DNA from: an uncultured Parabacteroides sp.
Lineage (GTDB): Bacteria > Bacteroidota > Bacteroidia > Bacteroidales > Tannerellaceae
Reading direction: 5' to 3'
NCBI RefSeq assembly: GCF_905196875.1
Contig: NZ_CAJJWO010000028.1
Coordinates: forward strand, 1 to 64,000
DNA: 64,000 bases
Shown: in pieces, positions 53,432 to 60,450 of the stretch
How positions within the stretch are numbered: position 1 is the stretch's first letter
Layout: the number at the start of each line of letters is the position of its first letter
Made by a program: the position numbers and the translations under genes
The notes under the pieces: model-generated
Databases searched by the model: none
Told to the model about the DNA's origin: nothing
What the model saw: only the letters and a program-made list of their open reading frames with translations

Positions 53432-53652
53432 TTTTTTTGAGCCTTTATTATTCAAAGGCTATCTGTCTGCAAATGTACATGTTATTATTTAATAAACAAA
53501 TAAAAGATATGAAAAAGTAACCTTAAATTAAATCTTATCAGAAGAAAAACGCCTGTCTAAAAATACTATTCTATTTAATAACTCATCTTTAATCCGTTGT
53601 AATTCAACAAGTATCCGGTCTTCATTTAAAGATGTCTCATTCTTACTAAGAA
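53400..53652. promoter_or_regulatory. Invertible promoter element 2 (bounded by 23-bp inverted repeats)
   Basis: A perfect 23-bp inverted repeat at 53400-53422 and 53630-53652 (core TTCTTAGTAAGAATGAGACA). The right copy is part of a 29-base perfect palindrome (53632-53660) with 13-bp arms around a 3-base centre. Inside, a full consensus promoter (TTTG-N19-TACATTTG) lies on the minus strand at 53500-53470, pointing away from the pilus operon, so this sequence shows the OFF state. Inversion places its -7 box at 53575-53582 facing the DUF3575 start. The left repeat lies inside the recombinase gene. Confidence 0.9.
53470..53500 (-). promoter_or_regulatory. Consensus promoter inside invertible element 2 (faces left)
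   Basis: Minus-strand TTTG (53500-53497), 19-base spacer, TACATTTG (53477-53470): an exact match to TTTG-N19-21-TAnnTTTG. As drawn it would transcribe antisense into the recombinase gene. Confidence 0.8.
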
Positions 53653-53678
53653 TGAGACATGTACATAGGGTAGAAGAT

Positions 53679-54269
53679 ATGAAAAGAACGGAATTAAAAA
53701 CGAAAATCAGGGTAAATATCTTGCTGATCTCTTTGTTGCTGCAATTGTCGGCTGCCGTAGCGCATAGCCAACAAATTGGGGCCAAGACGAATACGCTCTG
53801 GTGGCTAACGACAACACCGAACCTGGGTGTAGAGGTGGCAATAAGTAAAAAGCTGACTCTTAGTGCAGATGGCAACTATAATGCCTGGACTTTCTTTTCT
53901 GACGGTATGAGCCTGCGCCATTGGTTGGTGCAACCCGAACTTCGTTACTGGCCTTGCAAGAGTTTTGAAGGACACTTCTTTGGTGTACATGCGCATTACG
54001 GACGCTATAACATCGGGCAAATCCCTTTCCTTCCTGATCTGGATACTTATACTTATCGTGGTGAACTTTATGGTGGCGGAATTTCTTATGGTTATCACTT
54101 CGCTATCGGTCGGCGTTGGGGATTGGAGCTTTCTGCCGGTGCGGGATATACTTATCTGGAATATAATAAATATGTATGTGCGGAATGTGCTGAACTGATG
54201 GGGCGTTACAAACGACATTTTTTTGGCCCGACACGTCTTTCCGTTTCTTTCATATATATAATACATTAA
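53679..54269 (+). CDS. DUF3575 outer-membrane protein, pilus locus 2
   Basis: 196 residues from ATG 53679 (MKRTELKTKIRVN; the frame is open 27 bases further, into the inverted repeat, but this start gives a normal signal peptide ending AVAHSQ). DUF3575: IGAKTNTLWWLTTTPNLGVEVAISKKLTLSADGNYNAWTF, then HFFGVHAHYGRYN and GGGISYGYHFAIGRRWGLELSAGAGYTYLEY. First gene of the operon behind switch 2; paralogue of 29923-30585. Followed 5 bases later by the DUF3868 gene. Confidence 0.88.
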   Translation: MKRTELKTKIRVNILLISLLLQLSAAVAHSQQIGAKTNTLWWLTTTPNLGVEVAISKKLTLSADGNYNAWTFFSDGMSLRHWLVQPELRYWPCKSFEGHFFGVHAHYGRYNIGQIPFLPDLDTYTYRGELYGGGISYGYHFAIGRRWGLELSAGAGYTYLEYNKYVCAECAELMGRYKRHFFGPTRLSVSFIYIIH

Positions 54270-54274
54270 AGATC

Positions 54275-55438
54275 ATGAGACGGAAAAATCACATATCCTT
54301 TCTGGTCATCTGCCTGCTGATACTCGTATCCATACATCCGGTATTTTCTCAGGAAGGGATCCGTTTCATTCCCCGGAGCCTGACGGTGAGCGAGGACAGT
54401 GTACGTATCGACCTGACGATCCGTGCCAAAGGAATCGCTATTCCTTCGGAACAGGCGTTGACATTAACACCTTCGCTTCATTTCGGGAAGAAACAGGTGG
54501 CGCTTCCTCCGGTGGTTTTTTCAGGTAGTCAGCGTGCCCGTTTCGATAAACGGGAAGAGGTGGTTAACCCGGACCGGAACAAGCCGATACCTTATCATGT
54601 ATGGATTACCGGACGGAGGCGGAATGATTACACGCTGCGTTATCTGGTGAGTATTCCGTATGCTTCATGGATGGAACATGCTTCGTTGAGACTCCGGCAG
54701 GTGAGCCGGGATTGTTGTACGGAGTTGTTGCTTGCCGATGATGTGTTGACGAAGGATATCGATTTGCCTTCACCTTGTGTGGCAGCGGTGCGGGTGGATA
54801 CAGTGGTGAAAGTGGTTCCTGCTTTGCAGGAGGTTGAAAAAGTTGCGACAGTGACACGCCCGTTGCCGCCAGTCGAGAGAGAAGAAGAAGAGTACCCCCG
54901 TCGCAAACCGGAGCAGGAAATGGAACGGCGTGTGGCGGTGACGCTTTATGTGGATTATGTGCGGGGTGGCTCACGTGTGGACCCGTCGTATGGGAATAAC
55001 TCCATGGAGTTGAGGAAGGCAGAGAGGATGCTCGTCCCTCTGCTGGGTGATCCTAACATCTATATAAAAGAAATACGTATAACCGGTTATGCTTCTCCCG
55101 ATGGGGCGTACTATGATAACGAAGCACTGGCCAAGGCGCGTTCGCTGGGCTTCCGTATCTATCTGACCAAATCGTACGGTTTGCAGGACTATCCGTTCCG
55201 TACGGCTTGGGTGGCTGAAGACTGGGAAGGATTACGCAAGCTGATCAAAGGGAAACCTTATGAAGCAGCGGTAAACTTTATTATCGACAATTACGGGATT
55301 TTTGAAGGTCGCGAACGCTACCTGATGGATTTACAGGGAAGGAGGCCATATCAGGATATGTTGCAGAATTTGTTCCCGAAACTTAGGCGCATCGAATTGA
55401 GCATCTTATATAATGAAAGGAGCGGGTATGAAAAATAA
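54275..55438 (+). CDS. DUF3868 / OmpA-like pilus-locus protein
   Basis: 387 residues with signal peptide (ends near HPVFSQ). An N-terminal DUF3868 beta domain (residues ~27-165: IRFIPRSLTVSEDSVRIDLTI) is followed by a charged linker, then an OmpA-C-like part with RITGYASPDGAYYDNEALAKARSLGF and WVAEDWEGLRKLI. Typical of Bacteroidales fimbrial operons between DUF3575 and the Mfa2/FimB-type gene; likely peptidoglycan or outer-membrane contact. Its end overlaps the next start by 11 bases. Confidence 0.85.
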   Translation: MRRKNHISFLVICLLILVSIHPVFSQEGIRFIPRSLTVSEDSVRIDLTIRAKGIAIPSEQALTLTPSLHFGKKQVALPPVVFSGSQRARFDKREEVVNPDRNKPIPYHVWITGRRRNDYTLRYLVSIPYASWMEHASLRLRQVSRDCCTELLLADDVLTKDIDLPSPCVAAVRVDTVVKVVPALQEVEKVATVTRPLPPVEREEEEYPRRKPEQEMERRVAVTLYVDYVRGGSRVDPSYGNNSMELRKAERMLVPLLGDPNIYIKEIRITGYASPDGAYYDNEALAKARSLGFRIYLTKSYGLQDYPFRTAWVAEDWEGLRKLIKGKPYEAAVNFIIDNYGIFEGRERYLMDLQGRRPYQDMLQNLFPKLRRIELSILYNERSGYEK

Positions 55439-56456
55439 GTCGGTCATGATAATTATCACCCTGCTGCTATTGGCTGTCAGCCTTATGGTCCCTTCGTGCA
55501 ATATCGACGGCGATCTGGAGGAATGTCCCTATAATGCCCGTTTGGAATACTGGTATACCGGAACTGGTCAGGCCAATGTCCTTCCTGATTACATATTTAA
55601 AATGAAAGAGTTCGTATTCGATTCATTACAGATACTCCGCCAGGTAAACGAGCTTGGCGGTAAAAAGAATATCGCAGCCGAACTGAATCTGCCTCCGGGT
55701 AGGTACACACTGGTAGCCTGGGGAAATCAGGACAGTTGCAGCAGCATGAACGAGGCGGAGATCGGACGGACTAAATTAACCGATATCCTGTTGTACGCCA
55801 ATAATCCTGTTCCACCGGAAACCCGCGTTAATATACCCTTGCGGCAACAAAACGGTGAACCGCTTTATTACGGATATGCATCATTTACAATACAACCCCG
55901 GGGCGTTTCGCGCCAGCGTGTGGACATGGTACATGCCCATCTGAAACTGGATATAACCGTGAAGTGGAAAGGCAAAGCCCCGACCGATACGGGAGATATG
56001 TATATGATACTCAGTGATGTGCCTTCGGCCTACTGCTTTATGCCTGAATTTGAGGTGAAAGGTTCGCCTTATTCGACCTACGGGACGGCGGCCGACGGCA
56101 GCCCGACCCGTTCGGGAGTCTGGTATTATATCCCGAAACGTTCGGACGATCATCCGCTGATCAGCCATGAAGTACCGGTGAAGATGGATATCACACGTAC
56201 GGTGAACGCCACCTTTATCACATACCGTATCGGTAGCGACGACCATCCCGTAGTCAGGCTTTATGGCGGCGGAAAACAACTGGTCAAAGATATCGACCTG
56301 TATAAATATTTCCATACGATGCAGATCGACCTGGATGAAAACCTTCGTCAGGAATTCAGCCTGGTGATGGAGGTAGATCCGGCCGGAGGGGTCATTGTAT
56401 CGTCGGCAACGGTGAGCGACTGGATAGACGGCGGTTCGATAGGAGGAATGATATGA
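55428..56456 (+). CDS. FimB/Mfa2-family pilus anchor lipoprotein
   Basis: 342 residues from ATG 55428 (AAAGGAGCGGGT upstream; an earlier ATG at 55413 lacks this). Lipobox LMVPSC (Cys24). The FimB/Mfa2 fold follows: CPYNARLEYWYTGTGQANVLPDYIFKMKEFVFDS, PPGRYTLVAWGNQDSC, YYGYASFTIQPRGVSRQRVDMVHAHLKLDITVKW. These proteins cap the pilus base and hold it in the outer membrane. The C-terminus is RQEFSLVMEVDPAGGVIVSSATVSDWIDGG. Confidence 0.88.
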   Translation: MKNKSVMIIITLLLLAVSLMVPSCNIDGDLEECPYNARLEYWYTGTGQANVLPDYIFKMKEFVFDSLQILRQVNELGGKKNIAAELNLPPGRYTLVAWGNQDSCSSMNEAEIGRTKLTDILLYANNPVPPETRVNIPLRQQNGEPLYYGYASFTIQPRGVSRQRVDMVHAHLKLDITVKWKGKAPTDTGDMYMILSDVPSAYCFMPEFEVKGSPYSTYGTAADGSPTRSGVWYYIPKRSDDHPLISHEVPVKMDITRTVNATFITYRIGSDDHPVVRLYGGGKQLVKDIDLYKYFHTMQIDLDENLRQEFSLVMEVDPAGGVIVSSATVSDWIDGGSIGGMI

Positions 56457-56474
56457 ACAATAATAATAGGAATT

Positions 56475-57653
56475 ATGAATAAACATCAGGCAATCATTTT
56501 ATTGGCTGTATTTACAACGGGCTGTTCGGCTCCCCGTCTGTTTACTGTGGGGGGAGATACGGAGGAAATGCAGCAAATGCGCATTCCATTATCGCGTATG
56601 CAATCCGTTGCGCAACTGCAAATAGACGCTGCTTCGGTCTACGGGCAGATGATCGAGTATTATTTAGATAATGGAAAAGTAGCCGGTATCGTTCCGGCAC
56701 CGGCGGCTGCAATGCAAACCGTGTCGCACCGGGTAGAAGCCGTCCTGTCTTTTAAACCGGGTAGTACGGAGTTGTTGCGGTCATATAGCAGTAACCGGGC
56801 TGAGCTGGAACGTCTCAATCGCGAACTGGCAGCTTTTACTGCTGATGCCGGAGTAGAATTACAGACTGTGCGTATCAAAGGGTATGCTTCGCCCGACGGT
56901 ACAACGGCACGTAATGAAGAGCTGGCTGCTGCCCGTGCACTACGTTTCAGCAATTACCTGAGTCGCGAACAAGGCATTCCGCAGCAAAAGATCGCTGTCG
57001 ATGCCTGTGTGGAAGACTGGGAAGGGTTGATGCAGCTCGTATCGGATGCCTCAAAACCTTATGCCTCCCAGGTAGTTGCCATACTGGCTCAAACCCTTGA
57101 TGCCGATGCCCGGCGTAAAGCCCTGAAAGCACTCGATAAAGGACGTGTCTGGAAAGATATGGAACAAACGTTGTTTGCCCGGCTGCGCCGGATGGAACTG
57201 GAAGTAATATGCCAGTCACAGGAAGATATACCGGTTGTCGAAGATAAGGCGATCCCAGAGAATACCACCGATCTGAACCGTCTGGCGATATTGTTCAACA
57301 GCCATCCGGATCAATTGACACTGGATGAATTACTGGCGGTCGCTCCGGTGTTCCGTCCCGGCACAGAACAGTTCCGCGAGGTGTATGAACTGGCTGCCTA
57401 TCGTTTTCCCGATTGCATCCCGGCCCAACTTAATGCAGGTGCCGCCGCTCTTGCAGCGGAAGATGCGGAAGCTGCCCGCTTTTTCCTGAGCCGGGTGCAG
57501 GATGATCCGCGTGCCTGGATCAATCTGGGTGTCCTTTCCCTGATGGAAAATAAGGAGGAAGATGCCATCGGTTGGTTCCGCAAAGCCTTGCCCCACAAAC
57601 CGGTAATGGCCCGCAGGAATTTGAATATGATATGGCAATTCAGGAAACAATGA
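56475..57653 (+). CDS. OmpA-like / TPR lipoprotein, pilus locus 2 (copy 2)
   Basis: 392 residues; lipobox near TTGC (Cys15). OmpA-C-like segment with IKGYASPDGTTARNEELAAARALRFSNYL, then VEDWEGLMQLV, RRKALKALDKGRVWKDMEQTLFARLRRMELEV and a TPR-like end (EVYELAAYRFPDCIPAQLNAGAAAL, WINLGVLSLMENKEEDAIGWF). Each of these blocks matches 1491-2651, so they are paralogues. Its place between the anchor and the fimbrillins suggests an assembly role for both copies. Confidence 0.78.
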   Translation: MNKHQAIILLAVFTTGCSAPRLFTVGGDTEEMQQMRIPLSRMQSVAQLQIDAASVYGQMIEYYLDNGKVAGIVPAPAAAMQTVSHRVEAVLSFKPGSTELLRSYSSNRAELERLNRELAAFTADAGVELQTVRIKGYASPDGTTARNEELAAARALRFSNYLSREQGIPQQKIAVDACVEDWEGLMQLVSDASKPYASQVVAILAQTLDADARRKALKALDKGRVWKDMEQTLFARLRRMELEVICQSQEDIPVVEDKAIPENTTDLNRLAILFNSHPDQLTLDELLAVAPVFRPGTEQFREVYELAAYRFPDCIPAQLNAGAAALAAEDAEAARFFLSRVQDDPRAWINLGVLSLMENKEEDAIGWFRKALPHKPVMARRNLNMIWQFRKQ

Positions 57654-57729
57654 ACCAACATATAGAACAGATATTTTTAATCGCAGCTGTATAGGGGCTG
57701 CACAGTATAAACAATTTAATTTTAATGTT

Positions 57730-60411
57730 ATGAGAAAAAAGTATTATTTGATGGCGCTTGCAGGTTTGCTGATGGCATCCTGTAGCGAGGACAATGATCC
57801 TTTCGGCCCGAATGGTGGTCAGGGGCAAAGCGGGCAGCGTGAGCTCTCGTTTGTGTTCCCCGGGACAGCCCAGGGAGTTGTTCCGTATGCCGTTACGGCT
57901 CTTGATGCAGAGAATGAGCTTAGTACATTGGATATTTATGTATTCGGTGTAGATTCAATGAGTGCTTCAAGTCCGCAGCCGATGGTGCTGGAAGAAATCT
58001 TCCGCAGTGGCCAGGGGTATACACTGACAACCAGTGGTTCTGATAAAACAGCTAAGATCAGTGTTCCTGCCGGTAACAACAAGGCTTTCTTCTTTGTTGC
58101 CAATGCCCGCGAGCACCTGTCGCTCGACAGTGTGGAACTGCATGTAACCGACACGGCTACATTTAAGACGAAGATGAGTAACACCCTGAAAGGCCATATT
58201 ACTTGTCCGATGTTGATGAGTGCACAACTGGATATGCCGGACGTAGCAAAAACAGTAGCGGATGCAACAACGGCAGGCACTGGCGTTAAGGTTGAGCTTA
58301 CCCGTCGTGTAGCCCGTTTCGACATCAAGAACAACAGCGAAACGTCAAACTTTGTGATCAGCAAGGTAGCTATGGCCGATGTTCCCGGCAATGTGCCTTT
58401 GTTCCCGCAGGACTCATACGTGGCTCCGATCGTGGCAGATATGCCGTTGATCGACTTTTCTGCGTTGAAGAATTCAAATGCCGGTGTAACGAACAGCGTG
58501 TTCTACATGTATCCGATCAAGATGACAACGGGCGATGAGGTTAAGTTCTCTCTGGTAGGAACGAACCTGATCACGAATGCCGCACAGGTGCTGGATGTAG
58601 AATTTAAGGAGTACAAGAGTGGCGATGTGGTCAATATCGAAGCCAACAACCGCTATCTGGTAGAAGTGGAAGACCTGGGAAGCGGTGAGCTGGATGCTAC
58701 TTTGAAGGTAATCGAATGGATCGTAGGCGATACGGTTAATGTAAATACCGGTGACGGAAGTATTAAGTTAAGTAGTGAAGCTGCAGGTTTTGCAAATAAT
58801 ACGCTGGCAGTAGCTGCCGAACCGACTCTTACCGACTCTGCGGCTATCGTTGTTGCTGCCGACGGAGAATGGGAATTGATCGTGGAAGACCAGTATAAAG
58901 ACTGGATCGGCGTTAGCACGCTTCCGGGTGACACTGTATTGAAGGAATTTAAAGTAACCACTTTGCTTCCTAACCCGAGCAGTAAAGAAGAACGTCAGGG
59001 TGTTGTGATGGTACAGAACGTACGCCGTCCGTCTATCCGCCAGCCGCTTATCGTAAAACAAGCTGCAAATACAGTCCGTTATCTCGATCTTTCGGGCAAA
59101 GCCATAGCCGGCAACCTGTTGGCATTCTCCGGTGAAAAGACTACCGGTGACTCTTTGAATATTAAGGTTACAGCACCGGCAGGTACAGCCTGGAAAGCTA
59201 CCAAAACAACTACTGCTACCTGGTTCACATTCGGTAATGAAGCTACCGGATTGAGAGCCGCCGCAGGTGACGGTTCCACATTTGACGGAACAGGAGAGGA
59301 AACTTTCTCTATTGTTCCTACTGCTAATACAGATAAGGACAATGCAAGAACAGATACTGTAATCATCACGATTGCAGGCGTTGACGGTGCTACCGATCTG
59401 GTACAGAAACTGATCGTTCGTCAGGCCGCTCAGAACCTGGGTTCTATTACTGTTAAATGTATCGGCCTTTCCAATGGCAATGTAGCTATACCGGCAACCG
59501 GCTTTACCGATAAAGGTTCAGCAGGTCAGCATGTAGGCGAACGTAAAGTTACTGTAAATGCTACTACAGCATGGAAAGTTGTTATTCCTGATGCTGCCAC
59601 CTGGTTGACACAGGAGGGTGCTATCAATCTCGTACCTCAGAGCCAGAACGGTAGTTTCTATCTGAAAGCTGCTGCCAATACGGCTGTTGATGCAACAGAA
59701 CGTACTGCTATTGTCCGTGTTGAGAATACGCAGGATGCAACGATCTATCAGGAAATCACATTCACGCAGGCTGCTGATCCTGTAGCTGCTCCGGTGACTA
59801 AACCTACATTCAATGTTTCTGCTCTGACAGTAAATAACGATGGTACTAACTTGAGTGCTTCTACGATCATAATTAGCGGCATCGATGCTGCCGACCTGAG
59901 CAATTGGAGCATTGATGGCAGTTACAATTGGGTTAGCGCTGTGTTGACCGACGAAACTACGATTACCGTAACAATGGCCAGTGACGGGAATGAAGACAAC
60001 TCCGGTGTCGGTGCAACAGAACGTGCAGCTACATTCACTTTGAAACACGCAACTGACAACGATGCCTCTGTTACCTTCACTGTTACTCAGGCTGGTGAAA
60101 CGTTACCTGTTGCTCCGGTATTAGCATCGAGTGCTCTGACAGTTGATAATGATGGTACAAACCTAAGTGCTTCAACAATTACTATCAACAGTGGTATCAC
60201 TAATGCCAGCGAGTGGGAGATTGAAAACGATTCTGCTAACGCCTGGGTAAGTGCAACGTTAACTGACGCGAATACGATTACAGTAACAATGGCTTCTGAC
60301 GGAACAGAAGATAATTCAGCCGGAACAGAGCGTGTAGCTACTATTAAATTGAAGAATAAAGCCCATCCTACGGTATCGGTAACATTTACTGTCACTCAGG
60401 CCGGAGCTTAA
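57730..60411 (+). CDS. Large fimbrillin-like pilus subunit with tandem BACON-like repeats
   Basis: 893 residues. Lipobox LLMASC (Cys18). Residues 20-340 are the fimbrillin part (ELSFVFPGTAQGVVPYAVTALDAENELSTLDIYVFGV; RRVARFDIKNNSETSNFVISKVAMADVPGNVPLF). After that come about five Ig-like, BACON-type units, each ending in a strand such as RQPLIVKQAA, QKLIVRQAA, EITFTQAA, FTVTQAG. The last two units are recent tandem copies. Likely a major or stalk subunit, extending the pilus toward the DGR-varied subunit encoded next. Confidence 0.8.
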   Translation: MRKKYYLMALAGLLMASCSEDNDPFGPNGGQGQSGQRELSFVFPGTAQGVVPYAVTALDAENELSTLDIYVFGVDSMSASSPQPMVLEEIFRSGQGYTLTTSGSDKTAKISVPAGNNKAFFFVANAREHLSLDSVELHVTDTATFKTKMSNTLKGHITCPMLMSAQLDMPDVAKTVADATTAGTGVKVELTRRVARFDIKNNSETSNFVISKVAMADVPGNVPLFPQDSYVAPIVADMPLIDFSALKNSNAGVTNSVFYMYPIKMTTGDEVKFSLVGTNLITNAAQVLDVEFKEYKSGDVVNIEANNRYLVEVEDLGSGELDATLKVIEWIVGDTVNVNTGDGSIKLSSEAAGFANNTLAVAAEPTLTDSAAIVVAADGEWELIVEDQYKDWIGVSTLPGDTVLKEFKVTTLLPNPSSKEERQGVVMVQNVRRPSIRQPLIVKQAANTVRYLDLSGKAIAGNLLAFSGEKTTGDSLNIKVTAPAGTAWKATKTTTATWFTFGNEATGLRAAAGDGSTFDGTGEETFSIVPTANTDKDNARTDTVIITIAGVDGATDLVQKLIVRQAAQNLGSITVKCIGLSNGNVAIPATGFTDKGSAGQHVGERKVTVNATTAWKVVIPDAATWLTQEGAINLVPQSQNGSFYLKAAANTAVDATERTAIVRVENTQDATIYQEITFTQAADPVAAPVTKPTFNVSALTVNNDGTNLSASTIIISGIDAADLSNWSIDGSYNWVSAVLTDETTITVTMASDGNEDNSGVGATERAATFTLKHATDNDASVTFTVTQAGETLPVAPVLASSALTVDNDGTNLSASTITINSGITNASEWEIENDSANAWVSATLTDANTITVTMASDGTEDNSAGTERVATIKLKNKAHPTVSVTFTVTQAGA
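59821..60411 (+). repeat. Tandem repeat inside the large fimbrillin (two ~280-bp units)
   Basis: Units 59821-60099 and 60133-60411, offset 312 bases. Both begin GCTCTGACAGT and encode ALTVxNDGTNLSASTI, ITVTMASDG and VTFTVTQAG. DNA identity is high, consistent with a recent duplication. Confidence 0.75.
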
Positions 60412-60450
60412 GACTTGACTCACTAGTAATAATATTAAAACAAATAAATC

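Noticed and set aside
53441..53459. GCCTTT/AAAGGC hairpin inside invertible element 2 as a terminator for the recombinase gene
   Set aside because: The T-run lies before, not after, the stem on the plus strand, and A-run follows on the minus strand.
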